64,000 bases of DNA, from NCBI RefSeq assembly GCF_003339865.1, contig NZ_QPKV01000007.1, forward strand, positions 1 through 64,000, read 5' to 3'. The stretch comes from Pedobacter chinensis (GTDB taxonomy: Bacteria > Bacteroidota > Bacteroidia > Sphingobacteriales > Sphingobacteriaceae). Position numbers and translations under genes: made by a program. The notes under the pieces are model-generated. The model saw nothing but the letters and a program-made list of their open reading frames with translations. It was not told the origin of the DNA and made no database searches. Below are positions 34,413-43,245 of the stretch, piece by piece. Each line of letters opens with the position of its first letter. Positions within the stretch are counted from its first letter, which is position 1.

Positions 34413-35128
34413 AATAGATTTTTAAGGGTTTTGTTATTCTTTTTTAATACTTCTTTCGGAAAGGGTTTATCTGTGCTGATAAGGTCTTTCCAAAGGGTTA
34501 CAATGTTTTTTTTCGTTAAGTTTTCGCATAATGAATGACTGAAATAAGAATTGAAAAAATAATGTTCCCACGCCTGTATAAATTCCTCAACCGAAGCCGA
34601 ATTTTTAATGTCAATACTCACAGTACCCATACATACATTGCCCTTTTCGTAGATATTGAAGAAAGGTGCATAATACAATGGCGTTTTCTCGGTGGGTCTT
34701 CTGTCGTTTGCTAAAGCAAATACCGTAAGACTGCTTTTATTGGCAAACCATAGCATTGGCGGTACTTGTGCCTTGCCGTTGGAAATACCTAAACTATCTA
34801 CAAAATATATCTGCCTTTGCTGTGTTTTGGTGTACCATAGCACTGTACCTTTTTCGCTCGGATTAATATGCAGAATGTTGGTCGGCAAAATTCCCTTTGG
34901 CTTTAAAAAGGCTTTGCTATTTTCTTCATCGGTCTTTAGAGCCTTTGCCAATACATTGGCTTCTTTTACTGTCAATGGGTGAGCATTGATAGGCGTTCCG
35001 TTGCTATCCATATCAAAATACTCCACATACACATCGGTATTTGTGCCTATGGTTTCGTAAAAAACCAAAGCAGATTTCGGATGGTACAATGTGCCAAAAT
35101 TTTCGGTGATGTCGTTTACGATGTTCAT
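34409..35128 (-). CDS. PRTRC system protein B (E2-like family)
   Basis: This 239-residue protein carries KGILPTNILHINPSEKGTVLWYTKTQQRQIYF, then VPPMLWFANKSSLTVFALANDRRPTEKTPLYYAPFFNIYEKGNVCMGTVSI, the PRTRC B pattern. The family has been placed among prokaryotic E2-like folds; the Cys of GNVCMG is the obvious candidate active residue. Overlaps of 4 bases with both neighbours show strong coupling. Confidence 0.85.
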   Translation of the reverse strand: MNIVNDITENFGTLYHPKSALVFYETIGTNTDVYVEYFDMDSNGTPINAHPLTVKEANVLAKALKTDEENSKAFLKPKGILPTNILHINPSEKGTVLWYTKTQQRQIYFVDSLGISNGKAQVPPMLWFANKSSLTVFALANDRRPTEKTPLYYAPFFNIYEKGNVCMGTVSIDIKNSASVEEFIQAWEHYFFNSYFSHSLCENLTKKNIVTLWKDLISTDKPFPKEVLKKNNKTLKNLL

Positions 35129-36288
35129 TTTTCTGTTGTTTTATAGTCGTCTAATATTGTGCAGAGGTCATCCAATAAGGCAAACAGGCGGTTCTCAAAA
35201 TCGAGATTTGTTGTTGGTATTTCACTTACGTCAAATCGCTTGGAAATGGTTGGTTCTTCCATTGCTCCGTACTCGCTAAATTCATTGTTGATGGTATCGG
35301 AAAGGCTTCCGTATAACCAACCTTTGATATCTGCAATAAATGAAATGTACTTTTCCATTCCGATTATTTCATTCTCGTCATTATCATAAGGGTCTTTTTC
35401 GGGCAATGTTGCGTTTCTGAAAATATTTTCGCTTGGATATTCAGTATAAAGGGCAAACGCATTGCGAGCAATTTTCCAACATTCGCTATCGAACGTATCA
35501 ACACTTTTAAATCGGTTCAAACGCTTTTCAAATACCTTTAGATTGATGTGGTTGAATAGCTTTTGTTCTATTTTATCGCCAATGTATTCGGCATTTCTCA
35601 ACTCACGTTTGTTGGTTTCGGTTTCTGCCGTTTCCTCGTCCTGTTCCACCCAATCATTCATCGTTTCGTAAAGCCAATACAAATAACTTTCTTCCTGCCT
35701 GTAATAGGGAATTAGGACGATGTGGTACAGATAACTGCATACCGACAGTAAAAGTTGTGCGGTCTTTTTACGCTTCGGGTCTTTGAGCATTTTAAACAGT
35801 GGCTTAATGGGAATATAGTACAAAGTTGTACCTGTATTGTATCGTTCCTCACTCACAAAATAGGTTTTACCGCTATTCTGTATCAATTTGAAACCATCCC
35901 AATTGATATTGGTACGCTTCAATTTAGTTTCCATATCCCACATAGACAATGTTATATTGTAGGGAAACTCAAAATCTTGGGTTTGCATTGGCTCAATGCT
36001 GTAATGCTCGGCAAGTCGGGAAAGGGACTTGTAAAAATCCCTCTCCGTTTTCTGACAAGCCTGTACGGATTGTGCTGTTTTCAGTTTAGGCAGAAATGTA
36101 CATTTTAGAATAGCATTGGCAACATTGCTATCGGTACGGATTTCTGTTTGTCTTTCTGCACTTGGTTGGCGTCCTTTGGTCTTTGCATCCAATTGGCGAA
36201 CTCGCCCAACTGTCGGTGTAACTGCTGTTGTCGTTTCTGTTCGGGTATGCTGATAACTCCCGATATGATGTTGCGCTGCATAATTCAT
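35125..36288 (-). CDS. PRTRC-cassette protein, possible protein F
   Basis: This 387-residue soluble protein lies between PRTRC C and PRTRC B. It has a Thr/Arg-rich N-terminus and a helical body (YLYHIVLIPYYRQEESYLYWLYETMNDWVEQDEE, WKIARNAFALYTEYPSE). Position fits PRTRC protein F, but I do not see a decisive motif. It ends 4 bases into PRTRC B. Function unknown. Confidence 0.6.
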   Translation of the reverse strand: MNYAAQHHIGSYQHTRTETTTAVTPTVGRVRQLDAKTKGRQPSAERQTEIRTDSNVANAILKCTFLPKLKTAQSVQACQKTERDFYKSLSRLAEHYSIEPMQTQDFEFPYNITLSMWDMETKLKRTNINWDGFKLIQNSGKTYFVSEERYNTGTTLYYIPIKPLFKMLKDPKRKKTAQLLLSVCSYLYHIVLIPYYRQEESYLYWLYETMNDWVEQDEETAETETNKRELRNAEYIGDKIEQKLFNHINLKVFEKRLNRFKSVDTFDSECWKIARNAFALYTEYPSENIFRNATLPEKDPYDNDENEIIGMEKYISFIADIKGWLYGSLSDTINNEFSEYGAMEEPTISKRFDVSEIPTTNLDFENRLFALLDDLCTILDDYKTTEK

Positions 36289-36305
36289 CGTTTTAAAATT
36301 TTGGT

Positions 36306-36524
36306 TTAACCTTTCGTACCCATTACGCTCTCAAATTTGTACTCGACTGCATCGTCTTTTATTTGTGGTGCTGATACTTTTGCGGTTGTCAAAATCGGGT
36401 ACATATTGGCGTAAAAATTCATTACGGCTTCCACGCTCCAACGTGGTTCGGGGTCGGTCAGTCTGATGTCCTGTCCTTTATCTTTGAGTATGAAAACTCG
36501 CTCTAATTGCGTTGCTAATAACAT
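36306..36524 (-). CDS. PRTRC system protein C, ubiquitin-like
   Basis: This 72-residue protein (LERVFILKDKGQDIRLTDPEPRWSVEAVMNFYANMYPIL...) fits PRTRC protein C, assigned to the beta-grasp ubiquitin-like fold. It ends in EYKFESVMGTKG, with a single terminal Gly. It is the Ubl partner expected for the cassette's E1-like ThiF protein. It lies 27 bases after PRTRC E. Confidence 0.88.
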   Translation of the reverse strand: MLLATQLERVFILKDKGQDIRLTDPEPRWSVEAVMNFYANMYPILTTAKVSAPQIKDDAVEYKFESVMGTKG

Positions 36525-36551
36525 AACTTTCTGATTCTGGGGTTAACACTT

Positions 36552-37151
36552 TTATTCTTCTTCGTCCGCTTCATCAATAGGATAATCGGCAGTAACTGCT
36601 TCCTCTGGCGATTCATGTGGTGCTTCTTCCGTTGCTCCGAAAAGGCTCGGTGTTGCAAACTTGTCGGACAATGATATTTTGCGTTTGCGTATCTCGTCCG
36701 CTTTTTCGGGAAACTCCGTTATATCGGGAACTTTTATCCACGCTTCACGGAATTTGCCCTCTTTTTCCAACTCGTCCGCCTTTGCCATTGCATCTTTAAA
36801 CTTCTTGTCTTTGGCTTCTTTTTCTTTTTTCTCTTTTTCGGTTTTTGCTTTCTCGATTGCCGATTGTGCTTTGGCTTCATCAAGTTGCTTTTGAAATTTT
36901 TCCATATCCACCATTAAGCCCGATACCTTTTGTATCGGTGTTGTTATCTGCTCAAAAAATCCCTCGTCAAACTCTTGGGGTGTGGCGTTGAATGTCAATG
37001 GGGGAATACCGTTTTTGGCACTATCTCCGCATTGTTCGTTGTTAAGCAATACTGTTACAATTAGGTTGCTTTCTATTCCTTTTGAAATGTTCAGTTGCAA
37101 TACTCCTGTAAAGTCTAACTGCTGTATCTGATTGAAAAAATTTGTGTTCAT
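36552..37151 (-). CDS. PRTRC system protein E
   Basis: This 199-residue protein starts with FFNQIQQLDFTGVLQLNISKG, then NGIPPLTFNATPQEFDEGFFEQI, typical of PRTRC E. A long Lys/Glu coiled-coil covers about 80-130, and the tail is acidic (PIDEADEEE). Function unknown. It is the first recognisable PRTRC gene in transcription order. Confidence 0.85.
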   Translation of the reverse strand: MNTNFFNQIQQLDFTGVLQLNISKGIESNLIVTVLLNNEQCGDSAKNGIPPLTFNATPQEFDEGFFEQITTPIQKVSGLMVDMEKFQKQLDEAKAQSAIEKAKTEKEKKEKEAKDKKFKDAMAKADELEKEGKFREAWIKVPDITEFPEKADEIRKRKISLSDKFATPSLFGATEEAPHESPEEAVTADYPIDEADEEE

Positions 37152-37163
37152 CGTTCTAAAATT

Positions 37164-37358
37164 TTAAAGTGTTGTTACTTGTTCTTTGATTGCTGTCAGT
37201 TTCTCATACATATCCCTCCAATAGGCTTTTTGCCTTTTGTCGAACTCCGAAAAACGTTTGTCTTCATGGTGGTATTCTTTGTAATCTGCTGTTATTCGGA
37301 TAGCTTCGTCAAGGTCTGTTACTTCGATTTGGAAACCGTTTAAATCAATTATTTTCAT
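37164..37358 (-). CDS. Small conserved PRTRC-linked protein
   Basis: This 64-residue protein has a short beta start (MKIIDLNGFQIEVTDLDEAI) and a charged helical end (DKRQKAYWRDMYEKLTAIKEQ). It lies 12 bases before PRTRC E and overlaps the upstream gene by 4 bases. No function recognised. Confidence 0.6.
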   Translation of the reverse strand: MKIIDLNGFQIEVTDLDEAIRITADYKEYHHEDKRFSEFDKRQKAYWRDMYEKLTAIKEQVTTL

Positions 37359-37831
37359 AGTGTTGTAATTTTACGTTCCAAAAGAGTTTCCAATATCTCG
37401 TAATCGCTTTCGTATTCTTCGCCCTCAAAGTGATAGAGGTCTGTTTCTTCGTCCTGCTCGTAGGTTTCAAAATCATCACCGCCCAAAAATATATCGCTGA
37501 GTATGCCATCCCGATAAGTTGCTCTCCCGTAAACAAGGTTTCCCATTTCTTCATAGTCCTGTACAAAATCCACTTGGTAGTATTCTGATATCTTTTGAAT
37601 AATTTCAATATTGGGCGACCATTTTGTTTCATATTGAAATTGCCCTTCATCGCCCTCGTTCCAATAGATATTGAAGAAATACCCACCGTTGGTATCTTCC
37701 ATAAATTCGGGTAGCTGCCCTTCTTCGGTTTTTTCTTCCTTTTCCTTCATTGATTGGAAAAGTTCTTGTATTGCTGTGATTGCTTCGGGTTTCCCCTCGA
37801 ATACAACCGTATTACTGCACCAATTTGCCAT
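37355..37831 (-). CDS. YubB/DUF1281-type ferredoxin-like protein
   Basis: This 158-residue acidic protein starts MANWCSNTVVFEGKPEAITAIQELF, the standard opening of the DUF1281/YubB family carried by plasmids and ICEs, followed by GGYFFNIYWNEGDEG and WSPNIEIIQKISEYYQVDF. Function unknown. Confidence 0.82.
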   Translation of the reverse strand: MANWCSNTVVFEGKPEAITAIQELFQSMKEKEEKTEEGQLPEFMEDTNGGYFFNIYWNEGDEGQFQYETKWSPNIEIIQKISEYYQVDFVQDYEEMGNLVYGRATYRDGILSDIFLGGDDFETYEQDEETDLYHFEGEEYESDYEILETLLERKITTL

Positions 37832-37883
37832 AACTTTTGTTTTTAGTAGGCTACCACCGATTAAAGCGGTAGCCTGTAGTTAG

Positions 37884-38957
37884 TTAATTAAGATTTAGGA
37901 TTTCCGCACCGTCTAAAGCAAATTCGTTACACAAGTCAAATGCTTTCTGTGATTTGAGTTGGGCAGTACCACCCAATACAATGCTTTGTAATTTGGCTTC
38001 GTCATTCTTGTAATTTCTCACGTTCTGATAGTAGCCTGTAACAGCGTTGTATGCTCCGAACAAAGTGCCTTTTGTCGTGTCCATTTGCTGTGTATCGCTT
38101 ATCATTGCGTATGCAAATGCGTCCTCAACGGTATTTTTGAATACGGTGGAAATTTCATCCATAGCACCTTTTTTCAGCAAATCAAAGGTTTCCTTATTCG
38201 GGCAAAGTGCCAATTGGATTAGCTTTTTAACCTCTTGGTCTGTTACCTTTACTTTTGCCCACTCATTAAAAATGCCCTCTAATTGGTTGCTAAATGTATT
38301 GGCAAGTCCCATAATCTTATGGGCATTCTCAACACGTTGTTTTGCTCCCGAAGTGTGTTTGATGCGGACAACATTAGTCATACTGCGTAATGAAGCGTTT
38401 AAGGTATTTTGACAAACAATTCTGATAGGCGTGAATGCGGCTGTGATACTTCCGCTACCATCGTGCGAAGTGGTTAGGAAAATGTACTTTTCCGTTACAT
38501 CGTCGCCATTGCCTACACGGATATAATCGGGCAATTTGGCTGTGATAAATATGCGTTCTCCGTTGCCTAATGCTCCTGCGGTTTCGTACAGAATACCATC
38601 GCCACCACCTACAATAGCATCAAAGAAATTAAAGGCTTCACGGTTTTGTACAATGTGGTAATCCTTACCGACTACTCCCAACACTGCATTGTTATCGGTG
38701 CGTATGTTGGCAAAATAGTTAGGAACTTCTAATTCACTACTGCCTATCTCTATGCCGTTAGCTGTTTCGATAATGCCCGAACCTTTGGTAAATAGTGGGG
38801 ATTTTACGACTTCGTAATCTAATCCTGCGTGTTTGATAGCTTCCTCGCTTGTCGGGTACTGTTCTACGATTTGCCCCAAGTTGTGCCACGCTTTTTGCTG
38901 AACGCTGAAAAATGAATAACGTCCTGTTCTCTCGTTGAAATTGATATTATGTGCCAT
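37884..38957 (-). CDS. DUF932 plasmid/ICE protein
   Basis: This 357-residue protein has AWHNLGQIVEQYPTSEEAIKHAGLDYEVVKSPLF near the start, VGKDYHIVQNREAFNFFDAIVG, and the middle FTPIRIVCQNTLNASL. This is DUF932, common on Bacteroidota mobile elements beside PRTRC and DUF1281 genes. Role unknown, possibly in plasmid-like maintenance or anti-restriction. Confidence 0.88.
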   Translation of the reverse strand: MAHNINFNERTGRYSFFSVQQKAWHNLGQIVEQYPTSEEAIKHAGLDYEVVKSPLFTKGSGIIETANGIEIGSSELEVPNYFANIRTDNNAVLGVVGKDYHIVQNREAFNFFDAIVGGGDGILYETAGALGNGERIFITAKLPDYIRVGNGDDVTEKYIFLTTSHDGSGSITAAFTPIRIVCQNTLNASLRSMTNVVRIKHTSGAKQRVENAHKIMGLANTFSNQLEGIFNEWAKVKVTDQEVKKLIQLALCPNKETFDLLKKGAMDEISTVFKNTVEDAFAYAMISDTQQMDTTKGTLFGAYNAVTGYYQNVRNYKNDEAKLQSIVLGGTAQLKSQKAFDLCNEFALDGAEILNLN

Positions 38958-39000
38958 AATGTTAAAAATTTGATGTTAAAAAATGATTGAATACTTGTTG

Positions 39001-39378
39001 TTAAAATGGGAGGTCGTCCTCTGCTTTATTGTTGTTTGTGTTTGTGGTAGCTTGTGCCGTTTCCGATTTTTTGCCACCGCCGTGCAATTTGATTTGTGAG
39101 GTATGGAAATTCAGTCCTGCTCTTGGTTCTCCATCATTACCTGTCCACGCTCTTGTGCTTACTCGTCCTGATAGTTCTACCAAAGTGCCTTTTGTGAGTA
39201 GCTTGGCTACATTCGGGGTTATCCAATAGGAGCAGTCGAAATAGGTTGTTTGCTCTATGCGTTCGCCCTGTTTGTTACGGTAGCTGTCGTTGGTCGCTAC
39301 TGAAAAATTTACTACTTGTTTGTCCTGTGACGTTGTGCGTACTTCCGCATCTCTTGTCAGTCTTCCTGTAATGGTCAT
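39001..39378 (-). CDS. ssb: Single-stranded DNA-binding protein
   Basis: This 125-residue OB-fold protein starts MTITGRLTRDAEVRTTSQDKQVVNFSVATNDSY, has YWITPNVAKLLTKGTLVELSGRV and ends in EDDLPF, the acidic tip that binds partner proteins. ICEs often carry their own SSB to coat transferred single strands. It is the first gene of the PRTRC-direction block, 43 bases before the DUF932 gene. Confidence 0.9.
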   Translation of the reverse strand: MTITGRLTRDAEVRTTSQDKQVVNFSVATNDSYRNKQGERIEQTTYFDCSYWITPNVAKLLTKGTLVELSGRVSTRAWTGNDGEPRAGLNFHTSQIKLHGGGKKSETAQATTNTNNNKAEDDLPF

Positions 39379-39456
39379 GATTTCTACTTTTTTGCGTTAT
39401 TAATTTTGTTCTGATTTTTCCCTTGATTTATTCGGCAATGAGAGGAGGTGCTGAAG

Positions 39457-39556
39457 TTTCGTTTCACTCTTTTGCCATTTCCAATGCTGTATTTTTTCAT
39501 TTCTGACATTTTTTTTATTCGTCTAAAGAGCCGGAGTATGCTTTGTTTCGTTTCAC
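39457..39556. repeat. Direct repeat GTTTCGTTTCAC
   Basis: Identical 12-base copies lie at 39457-39468 and 39545-39556, 88 bases apart, upstream of ssb. This may be a binding site pair for replication or regulatory proteins. Confidence 0.4.
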
Positions 39557-39579
39557 GAGCATAAAAAGGTTAGTGTTTA

Positions 39580-39664
39580 GCAGGAACAAGGTTTTGTCAA
39601 GAAAATACGACCCGAATGGGTGGAGATTTTTTTGCAAACCAGGAAGGCACGACCTTGTTCCTGC
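39580..39664. repeat. Large inverted repeat upstream of ssb
   Basis: GCAGGAACAAGGT (39580-39592) and ACCTTGTTCCTGC (39652-39664) are perfect 13-bp complements separated by 59 bases that contain a small ACCC/GGGT hairpin. The stretch has no gene. It could fold as an RNA or serve as a replication or transfer origin. Confidence 0.55.
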
Positions 39665-39994
39665 GTTAAGAACACGGAAATACCTTTGCTCTTGAAATGG
39701 AACAAAAAAGCATATCGGTTCTTGAATAAAAAATCATGTGGAAGCACTTGAAAAAGGCATTGAGGAAATGGCCTTATGATTACAAAACCTGCAATTACAT
39801 TTAGCAGAATTTATTTTAGTATCTCAAAGTATTGTGGCTTTGGAAGCCACGTAAACGGTACTGAAAATACTTGTTGAGGGATAAGATTGGATAGTTTTCA
39901 GTATGGTTTATTAAGTCATCCTACCAAAGCTCTTTTATTGCATGGGATGGATGCTGGAGGAATAAATGTGCTTTTGAGGATTAAGTATGGGCAT
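39665..39994. other. Non-coding gap in the ICE right end
   Basis: No convincing frame or motif was found between the inverted repeat and the terminator at 39998. It may contain the promoter of the leftward ssb block, though that would be far upstream. Confidence 0.4.
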
Positions 39995-39997
39995 AAA

Positions 39998-40025
39998 AAA
40001 AGCAGGATTTTTAAATCCTGCTTTT
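39998..40025. terminator. Strong terminator after the 106-residue gene
   Basis: AAAAGCAGGATTT and AAATCCTGCTTTT form a perfect 13-bp stem with a 2-base loop, with A and T runs on either side. It lies 17 bases after the minus-strand stop at 40042. Confidence 0.8.
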
Positions 40026-40041
40026 GAAAATGTGTTAATTT

Positions 40042-40362
40042 CTAAATTACTTCTAATTTTGAAAAATGTTCTCTAAAATGAACCATTAAGATTTCTACAA
40101 ACCTTCCGATAATATAGCCTTTAGTTGCTTCATCAGGTGCTGGATTTTTAGACCAATAGGTGGTAACTATCTTAAGTCCGTTAGTATGATCTTTAGGTTG
40201 TAGCAAAACTTTCTCAGACCATTGGTCTGGAGTGTGATTATAAAGAACCTCTTTATCCTTATTTAATTTAATCTCCCAGGTTTTTAACTCACCTTTTCTA
40301 ATTTTTGCATTGATAGCTTTGAATAAAGCATCATTATCTTTTGTGTGTATAATTATTTGCAT
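40042..40362 (-). CDS. Hypothetical protein next to the integrase
   Basis: This 106-residue soluble protein (MQIIIHTKDNDALFKAINAKIRKGELKTWEIKLNKD...) has alternating strands and a helical C-terminus (GRFVEILMVHFREHFSKLEVI). No family recognised. It has its own terminator and lies 100 bases after the integrase stop in the same direction. Confidence 0.65.
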   Translation of the reverse strand: MQIIIHTKDNDALFKAINAKIRKGELKTWEIKLNKDKEVLYNHTPDQWSEKVLLQPKDHTNGLKIVTTYWSKNPAPDEATKGYIIGRFVEILMVHFREHFSKLEVI

Positions 40363-40462
40363 ACTATAAATTGATTTAAGTAGTTAATTACCTGACAAAT
40401 AGAATACCACCATTTAAAAAACAACAAAAAGTCTTGCTTTTTTAGAATATAACGACAACCTG

Positions 40463-41707
40463 TCATGGTATAAACGCATCTTCCATCGCTTTGAACCTAT
40501 GTGAGACCGAATCCATATCTTGACTAATTTTCTGACTTGTGATTTTAGCGTAAATCTGTGTAGTTGAAATGTTTTTATGTCCCATCATTTTGCTAAGACT
40601 TTCTAGAGGCACGCCCTCTGTTAAAAACATTGTTCCAAATGTGTGCCTTGCTGTATGGAAAGTAACTTTTTGTTCAGTAACAATCTCTAATTCCTGAACA
40701 AGTTTGTCTATATAGCTATTACAAATTTTATTAGTTGGAACAGGAAAAATAAAATCATTTCGGGTAGTACCTTTATATTTTTCAATAATACGTTTGGGTA
40801 TTTCCATAAGCCTAACATTAGAGGCAACATCAGATTTTTGTCTTCGGCTTATAATCCAATCGTGACCATCAAAAAAGGATTGTATGTTAGTACTTTTAAG
40901 TTGTTTAATATCTATATAAGATAGTCCTGTAAAACAGCTGAATACAAAAAGATCCTTTACAATTTCATAATTTTGTTTTGAAGGATTGTGTAATAACAGG
41001 GATTCAACGTTTTCCTTAAGTAAATAGCTACGGTCATTTTCCTTCATCGATATTTCATAATCTTCAAAAGGATTTTTCCTGATAAGACCGTTTTTGACAG
41101 CTATTTCCGCAACACGATAGAGTGGCATCGTATATACCCAAACAGTATTGTGTGTGCACTTTTTGTCTATTCTAAGGAAGAAATCAAACTCTCTGATAAA
41201 ATCACACGTCAATTCCCTGAACGCCATGTCATCACGATGATACCTGCTTTTAATAAATTCAGCAACATGGTTATAGACAATTTTGTACTTATAGTAGGTA
41301 CTTTCGGAGCGTTCTCCTTGTACTACCATTTTTCCAAAATCATCATTATTCTTTTTAAATACTTTCAGCAAGGAATCTTCCATTACACCAACACCTAGAA
41401 ATGCAAGTTTCAGCTTTTGTGCCGTTACAAAACCCTCGTGTTTCATCATATCTTCATAAAGGGTATCGATACGTGCCCGTATATTATCCAATTTTTGATT
41501 AATACCTAGTGCTTTTGCACTCTTGCCTTCAACTCTTCCGTACTTTAAATCCCAATTATTGAGGTTGATTTCTAACTTAGTTCCCAAAGTCTTAGGTGTC
41601 CCATCAATGGTAATGCGTGCCATAATAGGAGCATTACCATTCTTTTTCGGCTCGTTCTTTTTTAAGTAGAAAAGTAGCTTGAACGTGGATTTTTTTGTCT
41701 GTTCCAT
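40463..41707 (-). CDS. Tyrosine recombinase (ICE integrase) of the IntDOT type
   Basis: This 414-residue protein has an arm-binding start (TFKLLFYLKKNEPKKNGNAPIMARITIDG), a SAM-like core-binding domain (about 110-210) and a catalytic domain. Active-site residues seen are H351 and R354 (HTARHTFG), the His of GHKN (about 377) and Y386 (IYAKI). The position of the first catalytic Arg is S263 in CFTGLSYIDI, as in IntDOT of CTnDOT, which also has Ser there. It should integrate and excise the element. Confidence 0.9.
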   Translation of the reverse strand: MEQTKKSTFKLLFYLKKNEPKKNGNAPIMARITIDGTPKTLGTKLEINLNNWDLKYGRVEGKSAKALGINQKLDNIRARIDTLYEDMMKHEGFVTAQKLKLAFLGVGVMEDSLLKVFKKNNDDFGKMVVQGERSESTYYKYKIVYNHVAEFIKSRYHRDDMAFRELTCDFIREFDFFLRIDKKCTHNTVWVYTMPLYRVAEIAVKNGLIRKNPFEDYEISMKENDRSYLLKENVESLLLHNPSKQNYEIVKDLFVFSCFTGLSYIDIKQLKSTNIQSFFDGHDWIISRRQKSDVASNVRLMEIPKRIIEKYKGTTRNDFIFPVPTNKICNSYIDKLVQELEIVTEQKVTFHTARHTFGTMFLTEGVPLESLSKMMGHKNISTTQIYAKITSQKISQDMDSVSHRFKAMEDAFIP

Positions 41708-42042
41708 AACTCAAATGTTTAATGTTTAAAATTAAATTACATTGATTTACAAGGGAATATGAAAAATAGCGCAAAACACTGAAATATAATCAGTTATGCT
41801 GAAAGGTTACTTTATAAATCGGTAATGAATTAGTAACCTATCTTTGTATTTTTAAGACCAAAACCTATCAGACACCGAGTTCCAAACTAAGACTACTGTT
41901 TTATAAAGCATTGTATATAAACGGTTTTAACCGTTTTGCTTATTTTTGCTTTTTACTAATCTTTTTATTGTAAAATAAGACAAACGACTTGGCAAACCTG
42001 TTCGACTGGATACAAACAAACATTCCGTTTAGATTTAGATGT
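41708..42042. other. Gap between integrase and AraC gene; likely ICE end
   Basis: No gene. It contains an 8-bp inverted repeat AAACGGTT-TT-AACCGTTT at 41919-41936 and short TTTTGC repeats nearby. The attachment site should lie near here, since the integrase reads away from it, but the other end is outside the window, so the core cannot be fixed. Confidence 0.45.
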
Positions 42043-42050
42043 TATATTTG
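42043..42050 (+). promoter_or_regulatory. Putative -7 box of the AraC gene
   Basis: TATATTTG fits the TAnnTTTG consensus, 18 bases before the ATG at 42068. A clear -33 box is not seen. Confidence 0.4.
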
Positions 42051-42067
42051 AACCGTATTTTGACGAC

Positions 42068-43162
42068 ATGGAATCTTCACTGCCTTTACTTTTAACCGCA
42101 CTTAGTGCAGGTAGCCTTTTCTTAGCCGCATTCTTGTTAAGCACAGGCTTACTAACACAAAATAAACTAGCTAACAGATGGCTGGGTGCATTTTTCTTGT
42201 TGCTAAGCCTTGTTTTTGCACAATTTCTTTTGGAATTGGCCGATATGCCCAACTCTGTATTGATCAGGCTTACTGAATGGCCCCGATGGCTAATCTTTCC
42301 CTTTGTTCATTTTGCCGTCTATGCTTTTGTGCGTTCGGATAAAATGACGAAGTTTTGGTATCTGCACCTATTGCCAGCCATATTGTTCATTTTGTTGTTT
42401 ATTTTAAATGATGCCGGATTTCTACCCTCATTTAGTACGCCAGCGATCTTAAAATGGCTAGTAAAATATTTCTTTTTTTTCCAAGGATTGTTTTATGCCA
42501 CGTTGAACTTAAAAATACTTAAATCGCACAAAGCTAGGGTAAGGCAGTTGTTAGCAGATCACGATTCAGACCTGAACTGGCTTCGTCAGATTGTGTTGGC
42601 ACCGTTTTATATTGCGTTAATTTGGCTCTTGGTCAGGTATTGGGAATTGGGTCAAATCACTTCGCAATTGATCTATTTAGGCTTTTGCTTGTATTTTATT
42701 ACAGCGGCTTTGCAGCAGCGAGCGGTGTATCCTATTGGAGTTGACACACCTAGCAATGATGAAGAAATACAGAAACAAAATCGCAATGATAAGCAAAGAC
42801 TTACCCATGAGCAAGTTGAGCTATTAAAAGACAAGGTGACGATAAGTATGGAAAAAGACAAACTGCACCTAGACCCTAGCCTGAATTTGAAAATGATGGC
42901 CGATAAAGTGGGAATAAATACCCATGAACTTTCTTTGGTACTAAACCAGGGTTTTGGCAAAAACTTTTATAATTACATCAATGGCTTGCGTGCCGAAGAA
43001 GCCCTAAAACTATTGAAATCAAGCGAATATACTCGCGGCGATATGCGTGAAGTGGCAATAAGATCAGGGTTTAATTCTCGTACAACATTCTATTCGGCTA
43101 TAAAGAAAATAAAAGGCGTATCTCCATTAAGTATATTAAATGAAAACACTGACAAGGTTTAG
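42068..43162 (+). CDS. AraC-family regulator with membrane sensor domain
   Basis: This 364-residue protein has about six to seven membrane helices in residues 5-215 (LLLTALSAGSLFLAAFLLS, FFLLLSLVFAQFLLELAD and others), a linker, and a C-terminal AraC-type DNA-binding domain: LNLKMMADKVGINTHELSLVLNQGFGKNFYNYINGLRAEEALKLL and DMREVAIRSGFNSRTTFYSAIKKIKGVSP. A membrane-embedded AraC regulator senses a signal at the inner membrane. It is the first gene after the ICE integrase. Confidence 0.88.
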   Translation: MESSLPLLLTALSAGSLFLAAFLLSTGLLTQNKLANRWLGAFFLLLSLVFAQFLLELADMPNSVLIRLTEWPRWLIFPFVHFAVYAFVRSDKMTKFWYLHLLPAILFILLFILNDAGFLPSFSTPAILKWLVKYFFFFQGLFYATLNLKILKSHKARVRQLLADHDSDLNWLRQIVLAPFYIALIWLLVRYWELGQITSQLIYLGFCLYFITAALQQRAVYPIGVDTPSNDEEIQKQNRNDKQRLTHEQVELLKDKVTISMEKDKLHLDPSLNLKMMADKVGINTHELSLVLNQGFGKNFYNYINGLRAEEALKLLKSSEYTRGDMREVAIRSGFNSRTTFYSAIKKIKGVSPLSILNENTDKV

Positions 43163-43245
43163 CCTTTAAAATTAACTTCAGCCTTGGTCAACACGATCAC
43201 CAATGCCGCTGAGACAGCGGCCAAAACAGCCCATAAAATCCACAT
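43159..43245 (-). pseudogene. EamA/DMT transporter, N-terminal remnant
   Basis: From the ATG at 43245 the minus strand reads MWILWAVLAAVSAALVIVLTK and stops after 28 residues. This is the first membrane helix of EamA-type transporters. The rest is missing, and the stop lies in the end of the AraC gene, so the fragment was cut by a rearrangement. Confidence 0.6.

Noticed and set aside
39379..40041. CRISPR-like repeats near ssb
   Set aside because: Only two copies of a 12-base repeat and one inverted repeat were found, without regular spacing or cas genes.
41839..41846. TATCTTTG as a promoter for the AraC gene
   Set aside because: It fits TAnnTTTG, but lies over 220 bases from the ATG with no -33 box. 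The box at 42043 is better placed.
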